Shown here: positions 15,930-24,588 of the stretch, in pieces
Layout: every line of letters starts with the position of its first letter
Numbering within the stretch: the stretch's first letter is position 1
Assembly: GCA_947167235.1 (NCBI GenBank)
Contig: CAMVHF010000008.1
Span: forward strand, 1-36,415
Direction of reading: 5' to 3'
DNA: 36,415 bases
DNA from: an uncultured Alphaproteobacteria bacterium
Lineage (GTDB): Bacteria > Pseudomonadota > Alphaproteobacteria > RF32 > CAG-239
Translations under genes and position numbers: made by a program
The notes under the pieces: generated by a model
Seen by the model: the letters and a program-made list of their open reading frames with translations, nothing else
Databases searched by the model: none
What the model was told of the DNA's origin: nothing

Positions 15930-16967
15930 GTGTTTAGTATTTCTGAGTTTATTCGCGTTAACCGATTTTATTTTATTTGGACGGCATTTCTGGGAATTTT
16001 ATATATGTTCCGCAGTATGTTCGGTTTGGTATTTATGACATTTATCATGTGCTTTATCTTTGCCGGACTTGCGCACAAATTAAGACGCAAATTTCACTGG
16101 AACCGCCGAGTTATCGTTGTCTGTATTTATACGTTGTTTTTATCTTGCGAAATTGCATTTTTAGCCTTCGTTCCGCGCGAGTTATTGTCTGAAACAATCA
16201 GTTTTACCGAGCAACTTCCGAAAAGTATTAATTCACTCAGATCTTGGGTAGACACGACTTTTGCCGACAATGATTTTGCACAGCCTGTTATTCAACAAAT
16301 AGAAACCGGCATATCTCCGGAAAAAACGGTTATTCAGGCTTGGAACATTCTGCGCGGTGTTTTGGAAAAAGGTTTACATTATATCGGTTGGTTTTTCTTG
16401 GCAATGTTGTTTAGTTTTCTTATATTGCTTGATTTACCGGAACTCTCACTCGGTACGCGCCGCCTGCGTTATACCAAGTTGGCCGAAACTTACAAAGAAA
16501 CAGCCGACAGTATTATTTTATTTGCCAATGTTGTCGGCGAAAATTTCCGCGCTCAATTAATAATATCGGCCATTAACACGACCTTAACGGCAATCGGCTT
16601 ATATTTATTGGGTGTTAAAGCCGTTGCCTTGTTATGTACTATTGTATTTATCTGCGGACTGATTCCGGTTTTAGGAATGATTATATCGTCAGTACCGATT
16701 GTCTTAACGGCTGTCAATACAGGCGGCATCAGTTTAGGTTTATGGGCTTTACTGATGATTATTTTAATCCATATGCTCGAAGCTTACGTTTTAAATCCGC
16801 GCATTGTATCATCGGTTATGCACATTAATCCGGTTATGACACTCATCATCTTGTACATTGCCCATGCTCTTTTAGGTATATGGGGTATGCTGCTCGGTGT
16901 ACCGGTTACGGTATATTTTTATCGCAAAATCAGTATTTCTAGTGCCAAAGCTGAAAAGAGCAATTAG
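15930..16967 (+). CDS. AI-2E/PerM family membrane protein
   Basis: 345 residues of the AI-2E transporter (PF01594, TqsA/PerM) family. Members are multi-spanning inner-membrane proteins linked to autoinducer-2 export or cation/proton exchange; the substrate here is unknown. Two N-terminal helices (about 15-50) are followed by a third near 62-82, a soluble segment (about 85-150) and five or so C-terminal helices. The region from FICGLIPVLGMIISSVPIVL to LEAYVLNPRIVSS, about 245-300, carries the family's most conserved motifs. The start is a GTG at 15930 with GGAG six bases upstream. It ends one base before tag and is probably co-transcribed with it. Confidence 0.9.
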   Translation: MFSISEFIRVNRFYFIWTAFLGILYMFRSMFGLVFMTFIMCFIFAGLAHKLRRKFHWNRRVIVVCIYTLFLSCEIAFLAFVPRELLSETISFTEQLPKSINSLRSWVDTTFADNDFAQPVIQQIETGISPEKTVIQAWNILRGVLEKGLHYIGWFFLAMLFSFLILLDLPELSLGTRRLRYTKLAETYKETADSIILFANVVGENFRAQLIISAINTTLTAIGLYLLGVKAVALLCTIVFICGLIPVLGMIISSVPIVLTAVNTGGISLGLWALLMIILIHMLEAYVLNPRIVSSVMHINPVMTLIILYIAHALLGIWGMLLGVPVTVYFYRKISISSAKAEKSN

Positions 16968-16968
16968 T

Positions 16969-17601
16969 ATGTCGTACTGCAATTGGGGAAACACTTCGGA
17001 GGCTAACCTCAAATATCACGATGAGGAATGGGGAATTCCGGTTCATGATGACCGCAAACAATTTGAATTCTTGATGATGGAAGTTATGCAATGCGGTTTG
17101 AATTGGAATATGATGATAAATAAACGCGACACATTCCGCCGGTGCTTTGATAATTTCGACTACAATAAAATCGCCGCTTATACCGAAAATGATATTGACC
17201 GCATTATGAATACGCCAAATATGATTAAAAGTCCGCGCAAAATCGCAGCCATTATTCACAATGCCCGTTGCTTTCAAAAAATTTGCCATGAATTCGGCAG
17301 TTTTTGCGATTATTTATGGCAGTACAGCAACGGTAAAACCATTTGCTATGACAAACACGGTTACGGTTTTATACCGGTCAGTAACGGTTTATCCGATGCT
17401 ATTTCAAAAGATTTGAAAAAACGCGGTTTTAAGTATTTGGGAACAATTACCGTTTATTCGCACTTGCAAGCCTGCGGCCTCATCAATGACCACGGCTCGG
17501 ACTGTCCGCGTTATGCTTATATTAATGCACATTTTCCGACGGTTCGTAAACGCCGCGATAAAGAGAAAAACGTGCAGAATTTTAATCTGTCCGCCAAATA
17601 A
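16969..17601 (+). CDS. tag: DNA-3-methyladenine glycosylase I
   Basis: Tag removes 3-methyladenine from alkylated DNA at the start of base excision repair. The alignment with the E. coli enzyme is register-perfect at the N-terminus: C4 and H17 (zinc ligands, in SYCNWGNT and KYHDEEWGIP), E38 in the base-binding pocket and W46. The C-terminal ligands are in LQACGLINDHGSDC (His, then Cys four residues on). The protein has 210 residues, slightly longer than usual because of an unconserved basic tail. The track start at 16897 lies inside the previous gene; the ATG at 16969 puts the CxW motif at the expected position. It converges on the phosphoesterase gene with only two bases between stops. Confidence 0.95.
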   Translation: MSYCNWGNTSEANLKYHDEEWGIPVHDDRKQFEFLMMEVMQCGLNWNMMINKRDTFRRCFDNFDYNKIAAYTENDIDRIMNTPNMIKSPRKIAAIIHNARCFQKICHEFGSFCDYLWQYSNGKTICYDKHGYGFIPVSNGLSDAISKDLKKRGFKYLGTITVYSHLQACGLINDHGSDCPRYAYINAHFPTVRKRRDKEKNVQNFNLSAK

Positions 17602-17603
17602 CC

Positions 17604-18725
17604 TTATTGTTTTTGCAAATTAATAATCACAAATTCCGACTTAGTTCCGGTCTTAAATTTAATCGCCCAGTCGGATATCCCCGAAGTAACGATAAAATCC
17701 GTTTTACCATGCCGTTCATAGCCGTATATGGCATCATTGGCACCGATCCACTTACCGACATAGTTAAACGGAAACAACTGCCCGCCGTGCGTATGTCCTG
17801 AAACGACTAAATCAGCTTCGGCTTCAGCTTGATTTTTATAATCCGTCGGCTGGTGATCTAACACCAAAACATATTTATTTTTATCTAACCCTTGCGTTAA
17901 TTCATCCATACTTTTACGTTGTCCGCCCTGCTCTTTTTCGACCGAAAAATCACGCCGACCGATTACATAAAGCATATCATTAATCAACGCTGTTTCATCG
18001 CGCAAAACCTTGACACCGTTTTTCTCTAACTCGGCTATCAACTCACCGCTGGCAAACCCTCGTCGTTCGGCACCGTAATAGCCTTTATCGTGATTACCGA
18101 ACACAAAATATACACCGTATTTGGTCTGTAAGGTACCGAGTACTTTACTAGAATCAATCATATTTTTCAGCGTCGTATCATCATCGACAAAGTCGCCAAC
18201 AATCACAACCATATCCGGCTTCTGCTTTTGAATTTTTGCAATATGCTCAGCAAAACCGTCGGCATCAAAAGTCGTTCCGATGTGTGAATCGGCAAACATG
18301 GCAATTTTAATATTTTCAATATTTTTATTTGTTGTCAAAACATAATCCGTCTGCCATACATGATGATCAAGATACCAGCCGTAAGACAATGCGGCAACAC
18401 TTAATACCAATGCGGTACCGCCGGCATAATAACACTTAAAAGTGCGGTGACATATTTTTTGCCCTAACCCAAAGCACAAATCCGAAACCATCCAAATCAT
18501 CGCAAAATAAACGGCACATACAATCGCATTCATAAAATGCATTGCCATCCCGATAAGCGCAAAAATTCCGAACACGGTTATCCCGCAAATCATAGCCTGA
18601 CGCTTCGGATTATCGCCGGTCAACTTTAAGATGCAGCCGAATTTAATCATGCGACCGCACAAATACACAAGTGCCATTCCGGTTATCACCAATGTTACCC
18701 ACATAATGATAAGCCACATTGTCAT
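17604..18725 (-). CDS. Membrane-anchored metallophosphoesterase (YkuE/YaeI-like)
   Basis: 373 residues. About the first 130 contain four or five membrane helices. The rest is a calcineurin-like phosphoesterase domain with all five metal blocks: FADSHIG (about 144), VGDFVDD, GNHDKG, LDHQP and SGHTHGGQ. YkuE and YaeI relatives act on UDP-diacylglucosamine-like or other phosphoesters at the membrane; the true substrate here is not known. The ATG at 18725 has AAGGA upstream. No partner gene is adjacent on this strand. Confidence 0.9.
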   Translation of the reverse strand: MTMWLIIMWVTLVITGMALVYLCGRMIKFGCILKLTGDNPKRQAMICGITVFGIFALIGMAMHFMNAIVCAVYFAMIWMVSDLCFGLGQKICHRTFKCYYAGGTALVLSVAALSYGWYLDHHVWQTDYVLTTNKNIENIKIAMFADSHIGTTFDADGFAEHIAKIQKQKPDMVVIVGDFVDDDTTLKNMIDSSKVLGTLQTKYGVYFVFGNHDKGYYGAERRGFASGELIAELEKNGVKVLRDETALINDMLYVIGRRDFSVEKEQGGQRKSMDELTQGLDKNKYVLVLDHQPTDYKNQAEAEADLVVSGHTHGGQLFPFNYVGKWIGANDAIYGYERHGKTDFIVTSGISDWAIKFKTGTKSEFVIINLQKQ

Positions 18726-18861
18726 AACATATTTTCCTTTTCATGCAATTAATTATTCTTTACAACATTGTCACTTTAAACATTAGACTTCACTCTAAGT
18801 CAAGACTTTTTTTTCTTTACATGCACCCGACATTATAATACGTTATATAAAAAGGAGAAAG

Positions 18862-19644
18862 ATGATGAATTTGAAAAGTTATGTATTCGTCGCTGCCATT
18901 TTAATCCCGATGCAGGCGCACGCCGTCAAAAACATACCGATTACCCCGATGCAGGATTTTAACGGATTAAGCCGCACCGAAATTTTAGATAAACGCACCC
19001 AAGCCGTCAAAAATTCTATTTTCAATGATCTGCAACCGTCTTATTATCCAAACAGCTCTGTTTTTCAGATAGAAGACGGTTTACCTTGGATCAGTGCTTA
19101 TGAAATTACCTGCCACGGCAAGGGCGTGAAAGGTCTGTCTCGTGAAAGTTTTGCCATCTTGAACCCGCCTGTTATGTATTACCCGCTGATGGCTATGTAT
19201 AATTTTTCCGAAAATTACGGTTGTTCCGAAGTTGACTATTTGTTAGTTAATCGCCTGACATATAATGAATCGCAAAAACGCATTACCGCACACATTGATT
19301 ACACTTCTTTTTATAAAAAGAATAAATATTTTTACAACATACATTTATCCGACACCAACGCGCGCGATTTAGGTTATAATTATGTATTTGCTTCCAAAGC
19401 CGACAATATCAAGTTCAAATCGAATAATAATATCTCGACCGGTATTGTACCGACACGCGGTTTTTATCACCGCGGCGGCAGCTGCGGCGAACCGGAAGGA
19501 TGTAATAATTATTCGCCGTATCAACCGGAATTGGAATTTTACATTACGGCATTGCCGGCTGAAATAGAATTTAAGTTATGGAAATATCAACCTCTGAACA
19601 AAGAAGATAAAGCCGATATCGAATATCGCCTGATTTTTGATTAA
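18862..19644 (+). CDS. Exported protein of unknown function
   Basis: 260 residues with a signal peptide, MMNLKSYVFVAAILIPMQAHA, cleaved after AHA. The mature protein begins VKNIPITPMQDFNGLSRTEI and has no further membrane segment. Four cysteines in two groups (TCHGKG and YGCSEVD; GGSCGEPEGCNN) could form disulfides in the periplasm. Alternating strands and many Tyr/Asn residues suggest a beta-rich fold. I do not recognise a family. The ribosome-binding site is strong (AAGGAGAAAG). A perfect TATAAT lies at 18834-18839 but with no good -35. A terminator at 19661 ends it, so it is monocistronic. Confidence 0.8.
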   Translation: MMNLKSYVFVAAILIPMQAHAVKNIPITPMQDFNGLSRTEILDKRTQAVKNSIFNDLQPSYYPNSSVFQIEDGLPWISAYEITCHGKGVKGLSRESFAILNPPVMYYPLMAMYNFSENYGCSEVDYLLVNRLTYNESQKRITAHIDYTSFYKKNKYFYNIHLSDTNARDLGYNYVFASKADNIKFKSNNNISTGIVPTRGFYHRGGSCGEPEGCNNYSPYQPELEFYITALPAEIEFKLWKYQPLNKEDKADIEYRLIFD

Positions 19645-19660
19645 TTTAATTATTCAACAT

Positions 19661-19689
19661 AAAAAATCCCCGACTTCGGGGATTTTTTT
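19661..19689. terminator. Bidirectional terminator of the exported-protein gene and merR
   Basis: AAAAAATCCCC, loop GACTTC, GGGGATTTTTTT. It sits between two convergent stops and has A and T runs on both sides. Confidence 0.9.
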
Positions 19690-19699
19690 GATAAATGAT

Positions 19700-20125
19700 T
19701 TACAAATTCGAAAGTTTTTTTCGCAACTCTTTTAAAGCATCAACAGCATCCGCCACCTGCGATAATACCGCTTTATTAAATTGCGGTGCCGACTGTGTTA
19801 TTTGAGGTTCAGCTGCTTCGGTAACTTTTTCTTCAAAGAAATCCTTTTGAATTTCACCGTTACCTAAAAGGTTTTTAAGCCCCTTTTCTTTGATATAACG
19901 CTGCGCACCTTCTATTGTATAGCGATTATCATACAATAAACTTTTGATGAGTTTCAAAATCTCAACATCATCCGGACGATAATAACGACGTCCGCCGGTT
20001 GCTTTCATCGGTCGAATTTGATTAAATTTGGTTTCCCAAAAGCGCAAAACATGCGTTGCAACCCCAAGCTCCTCAGCAACTTCGGCAATGGTCTTGAACG
20101 CAGATTTTGACTTATTGATAATCAT
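19700..20125 (-). CDS. MerR-family regulator linked to ihfA
   Basis: 141 residues. The N-terminal winged helix is typical of Mer[23 protein letters not shown], then [22 protein letters not shown] short helical C-terminus ([19 protein letters not shown]) would dimerise as a coiled coil. There is no cysteine set for metal sensing, so this is the alphaproteobacterial MerR type encoded after ihfA, whose target is mostly unknown. The start has AAAGGAT upstream, 17 bases after the ihfA stop. Confidence 0.92.
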   Translation of the reverse strand: MIINKSKSAFKTIAEVAEELGVATHVLRFWETKFNQIRPMKATGGRRYYRPDDVEILKLIKSLLYDNRYTIEGAQRYIKEKGLKNLLGNGEIQKDFFEEKVTEAAEPQITQSAPQFNKAVLSQVADAVDALKELRKKLSNL

Positions 20126-20142
20126 TCGTATCCTTTATGCTA

Positions 20143-20433
20143 TTATTGTTCGCCGTTAACAGCTTTTCTCAACAACTGTGAAGGCTTAAACGAAATAACC
20201 GTACGCGGTGTAATTGTGGCTTCTTTACCGGTTTTCGGATTACGTCCGATACGTTCATTTTTCTTGCGTAAGCTGAATGTACCGAACGAAGATATTTTAA
20301 CATCATGACCGCTTGCAAGTTCTTTCTTGATTTCTTCGATTATCATATCCAAGATATCGCCGGAATCTTTGCGTGACAATCCGATTTCTTCATAAATCGC
20401 CTCAGTAATACTAACACGAGTAACAGTTTTCAT
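20143..20433 (-). CDS. ihfA: Integration host factor subunit alpha
   Basis: A DNA-bending nucleoid protein that forms a heterodimer with IHF beta. The 96-residue product has the IHF-alpha pattern: VTRVSITEAIYEEIGLSR at the start, VKISSFGTFSLRKKNERIGRNPKTG in the centre with the beta-arm proline, then SFKPSQLLRKAVNG. The placement before a merR-type gene is common in alphaproteobacteria and supports alpha rather than beta. The start has AGGAAGGG upstream. Confidence 0.95.
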   Translation of the reverse strand: MKTVTRVSITEAIYEEIGLSRKDSGDILDMIIEEIKKELASGHDVKISSFGTFSLRKKNERIGRNPKTGKEATITPRTVISFKPSQLLRKAVNGEQ

Positions 20434-20525
20434 TTTTCCCTTCCTGATAAAATTAACAATTGCTTAAACATAACCCGTTCGAAGAGAAAACAAAACCCTT
20501 TTAATAAAGAAATTCACAAGTTTTT

Positions 20526-20568
20526 AAAAAAACAACGGGTGATTTCTTCTTTATGAAGATATCACCCG
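20526..20568 (-). terminator. Intrinsic terminator of the 157-residue orphan gene
   Basis: CGGGTGAT with ATCACCCG, plus an inner TTCTTC/GAAGAT stem with one mismatch, then a seven-base T run on the minus strand. It is 17 bases past the stop at 20585. Confidence 0.85.
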
Positions 20569-20584
20569 ACGGATAACATCGTCG

Positions 20585-21058
20585 CTAAGACAGCTTAATG
20601 GCAATCTCGGCGACAAGATTTTGGAACAGTTCCTTATGCTCTTCCGGCCACATAACTTTGTTAAAGTCATATTTCTCCTGATAGCAACGGAACACTTCAG
20701 CGACCTTCTTATTGTCGATATCAGTCTTAAGATATGCGACCATGGCCATCAGTGCAGACATCTGCAGCGGAGCGTCATTGATCAGCACCAGAATCTTGTT
20801 CCAGTTACGGCTCAAAACAACTTCGGCCTCATACTGCTCGACATACTGTGTAAGCTTGGCCGTACTGCCTGTAAAACCGCCGCGCTGCAAAATCACTCGA
20901 ATGACTTCACAAACGTACGGAACGTGGGGAGCCATAGCCTCCAAAGTAAATTGCGTCGAAGGCGTAATGTCTTCATACAGAGCTGCCTCTTTGGCACCGC
21001 AAAGATTACCGGCATTAATACATCCGATAAGCTTAGATGAAAAATGATTTCTTTTCAT
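20585..21058 (-). CDS. Orphan hypothetical protein, 157 residues
   Basis: The family is not recognised. The protein starts MKRNHFSSKLIGCINAGNL and is mostly helical, with repeated hydrophobic helices (VCEVIRVILQRGG, WNKILVLINDA, MSALMAMVAYLKTD) and no signal or membrane segment. It has the same look as the orphan at 14834: no ribosome-binding site, a single-gene unit, a strong terminator, and a short similar stretch (PLQMSALMAMVAYL against PLTAFMLTSMVVL). Its codon use includes more G and C (GCC, CTG, CAG) than the neighbouring genes. It could be one of a lineage-specific family of small helical proteins; this is inference. Confidence 0.7.
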   Translation of the reverse strand: MKRNHFSSKLIGCINAGNLCGAKEAALYEDITPSTQFTLEAMAPHVPYVCEVIRVILQRGGFTGSTAKLTQYVEQYEAEVVLSRNWNKILVLINDAPLQMSALMAMVAYLKTDIDNKKVAEVFRCYQEKYDFNKVMWPEEHKELFQNLVAEIAIKLS

Positions 21059-21116
21059 AAGGCTGAGTATTTAATTATTAGAAGAATGGATATCTCAATG
21101 ATTTTTAAGTGCTGAT

Positions 21117-21145
21117 ATGGTAACATACCGCAACTGTAAAATCAA
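21117..21145 (-). promoter_or_regulatory. Candidate promoter of the 157-residue orphan gene
   Basis: On the minus strand TTGATT, 17 bases, TACCAT, with TGT just before the -10 (extended -10). It lies back-to-back with the SemiSWEET promoter. Confidence 0.4.
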
Positions 21146-21157
21146 TACAAAAAATGC

Positions 21158-21186
21158 TTGTCAAACAAGATGTTATTATTTATGAT
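21158..21186 (+). promoter_or_regulatory. Candidate promoter of the SemiSWEET gene
   Basis: TTGTCA, 17 bases, TATGAT. Both hexamers are five of six to consensus, 27 bases before the start codon. Confidence 0.65.
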
Positions 21187-21213
21187 TGAGCATAAATAAT
21201 AAGGAGATTAAAA

Positions 21214-21474
21214 ATGAATATTATCGGAGAATTATTCGGCTACATTGCCGGCATCTGCACGGCAATATGTTTTTTACCGCAAACATTACAAACCATTCGC
21301 ACCAAAAATGTCGACGGTTTGTCATTGCTTAGTTACATAATTTACTGTACCGGTTTAATTTCGTGGATTCTGTACGGTTTATACATCCATTCTCTGCAGA
21401 TGCTTATATTCAACGGTATCGGTCTTGTTTTCGGCGGCATCATTTTGTATATGATCATCCGTCGTCAAAAATAA
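21214..21474 (+). CDS. SemiSWEET-type (PQ-loop/MtN3) transporter
   Basis: An 86-residue protein with three membrane helices, about 8-25, 38-57 and 62-82. SemiSWEETs dimerise to carry sugars down their gradient across the inner membrane. The PQ motif is visible in AICFLPQTLQTIRTKN, followed by the DGLSLLSYIIY helix and the N-rich helix 3 (LIFNGIGLVFGGIILY), as in this family. Length is exactly typical. AAGGAGATT lies six bases before the ATG. It is a single-gene unit; the sugar carried cannot be read from sequence. Confidence 0.92.
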   Translation: MNIIGELFGYIAGICTAICFLPQTLQTIRTKNVDGLSLLSYIIYCTGLISWILYGLYIHSLQMLIFNGIGLVFGGIILYMIIRRQK

Positions 21475-21490
21475 AGCCGGTACGCTAGCA

Positions 21491-22606
21491 TTAATCCAAA
21501 ACGTAAGTTCTCTTAAATCTGGTATTTTTACCGATTCTCGAAACGATTTCGTAGCTGATCGTGCCGGCATCACGGGCGATATCATCAAGTGTATAGACAT
21601 CATTAATCATATCGGCAAACATACCGACTTTTAACCCTTCGATACCGGTAACATCGCAAATAATATTATCCATGGAAATACGGCCGACAATACGCGCCTC
21701 ACACATTTTTCCGCCAACGCTGAAAAATACCCGACCGACATTGGAAAGCGAGCGCGGTATGCCGTCGCCGTAACCGATGGATATAATGGCAAGCCGTCTT
21801 TGCGCCGGTGCCCGATAGGTTGCCGAATAGCCGACAAATTCTCCCTTTGCCAAATCGGCAATTTGCAAAATCGGCGCTTTAACCGTCACCACATTTTTCA
21901 TCTGATTCGGACGATACGGTGCCGTATTGATACCATAAACGGCCGCTCCCAAACGTACCATATCAAAAGCATAATCCGCCCCCAAAAACGCACCGTCGGA
22001 AGCCGACAGACATGCCGGAACGTCAGCAAAATACTTCTCGCGAATTTTTTTGAAATTATCCAACTGATGCTGATTCATAAAATGGTCTTTTTCATCGGCA
22101 CATGCCAAATGGCTCATAACCATCGAAAATGACTTACGATCTGCCCGAGCCATATCGGCTAATTCATTCTCGCGAAAGCCTAATCTGTTCAATCCGGTTT
22201 CAACATGAATGACCGGTGCAACACCTTCGATTTTATGAGCCTTCCAGTAGGCCAGCATTTCCGGCGAACTGATAACCGGTATCAATTTATATTGCTCAAA
22301 CAATTCTATACTGTCTGCACCGATTCCCTGTAAAACGCGGATATCGGCATCCGGAAGCGCCATAGCAATCTTTTGTCCTTCTACGGCATGAGCCACCCAA
22401 AAGTCACGACAACCGGCTTTTTCATACAAAGCCCTGGCAACCATTACAGCCCCCAAACCGTAAGCATCGTCTTTAATAACCGCCGACGGCTTTGCCGGTG
22501 CAATAATCTGACAAAGTTGCTTGTAATTATCAACTAAACGGTTTAAATTAATTTCCAATACAGGTTGCGTAAAAACATCTGCCGCGGATTTTTTAAAAAT
22601 GCTCAT
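21491..22606 (-). CDS. alr: Alanine racemase
   Basis: A PLP enzyme that makes D-alanine for peptidoglycan. The PLP lysine is K45 in AVIKDDAYGLG; the family more often has KANAYG or KADAYG, so D46 is a mild variation. The second catalytic residue is the Tyr in VGYSATYRAP. The PLP-phosphate and substrate regions are visible in ISIGYGDGIPRSL and GRISMDNIICDV. Length (371) is normal. GGAGG lies eight bases before the ATG at 22606. It faces away from the tatD-like gene with only 33 bases between start codons, so their promoters must be very compact or overlap coding sequence. Confidence 0.96.
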   Translation of the reverse strand: MSIFKKSAADVFTQPVLEINLNRLVDNYKQLCQIIAPAKPSAVIKDDAYGLGAVMVARALYEKAGCRDFWVAHAVEGQKIAMALPDADIRVLQGIGADSIELFEQYKLIPVISSPEMLAYWKAHKIEGVAPVIHVETGLNRLGFRENELADMARADRKSFSMVMSHLACADEKDHFMNQHQLDNFKKIREKYFADVPACLSASDGAFLGADYAFDMVRLGAAVYGINTAPYRPNQMKNVVTVKAPILQIADLAKGEFVGYSATYRAPAQRRLAIISIGYGDGIPRSLSNVGRVFFSVGGKMCEARIVGRISMDNIICDVTGIEGLKVGMFADMINDVYTLDDIARDAGTISYEIVSRIGKNTRFKRTYVLD

Positions 22607-22639
22607 GAGCTTGCCTCCGAAATCTAAAGGAATTTATTA

Positions 22640-23377
22640 ATGGAATTTATCGATTCACACATTCATTTACAAGACTATAAAACCAAAGATATTAATAATG
22701 TCATAAAAAATGCGATTTTAAACGGTGTTACAAAATTCATCAATGTTTCGGCACACCCGAGCGACTGGAATACAATAGATATCATAGCATCTGAGCATTC
22801 GCCAATCATACCGGCTTACGGTATTCATCCGTGGTATATTAACGATGCGCCGGCAAATTGGCTGACCGAATTGGAACACCGCCTGCAAAGAAATCCGCAA
22901 GCTTTTGTCGGTGAATGCGGTATTGATCGGATAAAAAACACCGATACCGATGCTCAAATCAAAATCTTAATACCGCAAATCGAGTTGGCACAAAAATATC
23001 ATCGCCCGCTGATTATCCATTCGGTCAAAGCAGATTCGGTAATGCAAAAACTGTTTTCTTTATTACCCCAAAAAACAATTTTTCACTCATTTACCGGTTC
23101 CGCCGAATGGGGAAAAAACATTCAAAAGCACGGATTCTATCTCGGCTTGAATTTTTCTGTTTTACGCAAAAAAAACAGAGTTGAAATTTTACAAAATACG
23201 GATATAAATCAAATATTGTTGGAAACAGATGGTCCGTACCAAAATATCGACAACAGCGAAACTCTGCCGGAAAACTTACCTTTGTTGGCAGCACAGATTG
23301 CCCCGATATTTAACTTGTCAACCGAAACATTTATACTTAAAATAATGCAAAATTGGGCAAATTTCATAGGAGAATAA
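22640..23377 (+). CDS. TatD-family metal-dependent hydrolase
   Basis: A TIM-barrel hydrolase of the TatD family (DNase/RNase activity in studied members), 245 residues. Metal and active-site motifs in order are DSHIHLQ (D5, H7, H9), GIHPWY, GECGID, IHSVKA, FHSFTGS and LETDGPY. The start has AAAGGAA upstream. It ends one base before hydF, so the two are translationally linked. A TatD relative directly ahead of hydF suggests a role in or with the hydrogenase maturation set, but this is context only; it could equally be a general nuclease. Confidence 0.92.
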   Translation: MEFIDSHIHLQDYKTKDINNVIKNAILNGVTKFINVSAHPSDWNTIDIIASEHSPIIPAYGIHPWYINDAPANWLTELEHRLQRNPQAFVGECGIDRIKNTDTDAQIKILIPQIELAQKYHRPLIIHSVKADSVMQKLFSLLPQKTIFHSFTGSAEWGKNIQKHGFYLGLNFSVLRKKNRVEILQNTDINQILLETDGPYQNIDNSETLPENLPLLAAQIAPIFNLSTETFILKIMQNWANFIGE

Positions 23378-23378
23378 A

Positions 23379-24566
23379 ATGACCTCAGCACCTAAATCTT
23401 TACGTTTACAAATCGCCCTTCTCGGACGTGTCAATGCCGGAAAATCCAGTTTTTTGAACTTAGTGACGGGGCAGGATTTTGCCATCACTTCCGATATTGC
23501 CGGCACCACCACCGACGTTGTTGAAAAAGCCCAAGAACTGCAACCGCTCGGTCCGGTTTTGTGGATTGATACGGCCGGTTTCGGCGATGCTTCGGAACTT
23601 TCCGATAAACGCTTGGAAAGAACCGTAAAAACTTTTGACCGTGCCGATGTTATTATGCTTATCTGTCAGGGAGACAAAATCGGCTTGGAAGAACAACAAA
23701 TTATATCCATGGCTAATGAGCGCAACATTCCGCTTATCAAAATTTATAATCAGGCCGATAAATATAGTATCAGCGCAACCGACGGAATTATCGTCAATTC
23801 GACCGATAAAAATTCTCGCAACCGCGTTCTTAATCAAATCAAAGCCGAGTTGATTAAAGTATGCCCCGATGAATTTATCAACAATCCACCTTTGCTCGGT
23901 GATTTGGCACCTGCACACAGCACGGTAATGATGATTATTCCGATTGATTACGGCGCACCGAAAGGTCGTCTGATTATGCCGCAGGTTCAGGCTATTCGCG
24001 ATTGCTTGGATCATGAGCAGAATATTCTGGTGGTTAAAGAAAATGATTACCTTGCCGCGTTGGATAATTTCAAAAATCCGCCGGCACTGGTTGTGTGTGA
24101 TTCGCAAATTGTCGACCGTATGGTCGCCGAAACTCCCAAAAATATCAAATGCACCACATTTTCGATTTTGATGGCTCGTTTCAAGGGGGATTTATTGAAA
24201 ATGGTTAAAGGTGCGGAAATGATTAACAAACTGCAAGACGGCGATAAAGTATTAATTGCCGAATCATGTACGCACCATGCCACCGAAGATGATATCGGTA
24301 AGGTTAAAATTCCGAATTGGCTGAAGAAGAAAACGCAAAAAGATTTACAAATAGACCATGTTTCCGGTTGCGACTTCGGTACACATCTTGAAGATTATAA
24401 ACTGGTCATTCAGTGCGGCGGTTGCACCATCAACCGACGTGAAATTCTATCGCGCATTTATAAATGCGAACAAGCCGGTGTTGCCATCACCAACTACGGT
24501 GTTTGCATCTCCGAATTAAAAGGTGTTTTATCTCGCGTGATAGAACCGTTTGATTTAAAATTTTAA
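23379..24566 (+). CDS. hydF: [FeFe] hydrogenase H-cluster maturation GTPase HydF
   Basis: HydF is the scaffold on which the diiron subcluster of [FeFe] hydrogenase is assembled with HydE and HydG. The 395-residue protein has the expected order: a GTPase domain with G1 GRVNAGKSS (16-24), G2 GTTTD (42-46) and G3 DTAGFGD (64-70), a dimerisation domain, and a C-terminal [4Fe-4S] domain. The cluster ligands are C297 and H299 in ESCTHH, then C346 and C349 in QCGGC. The residue before C346 is Gln instead of the common His or Cys. The G4 motif reads NQAD, not NKxD. HydE, HydG and HydA are not in the window. Likely co-transcribed with the TatD gene. Confidence 0.95.
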   Translation: MTSAPKSLRLQIALLGRVNAGKSSFLNLVTGQDFAITSDIAGTTTDVVEKAQELQPLGPVLWIDTAGFGDASELSDKRLERTVKTFDRADVIMLICQGDKIGLEEQQIISMANERNIPLIKIYNQADKYSISATDGIIVNSTDKNSRNRVLNQIKAELIKVCPDEFINNPPLLGDLAPAHSTVMMIIPIDYGAPKGRLIMPQVQAIRDCLDHEQNILVVKENDYLAALDNFKNPPALVVCDSQIVDRMVAETPKNIKCTTFSILMARFKGDLLKMVKGAEMINKLQDGDKVLIAESCTHHATEDDIGKVKIPNWLKKKTQKDLQIDHVSGCDFGTHLEDYKLVIQCGGCTINRREILSRIYKCEQAGVAITNYGVCISELKGVLSRVIEPFDLKF

Positions 24567-24588
24567 GTATAACCGAACCAGAGGAACC

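Noticed and set aside
23460-24107. 215-codon minus-strand ORF
   Set aside because: Antisense shadow of hydF.
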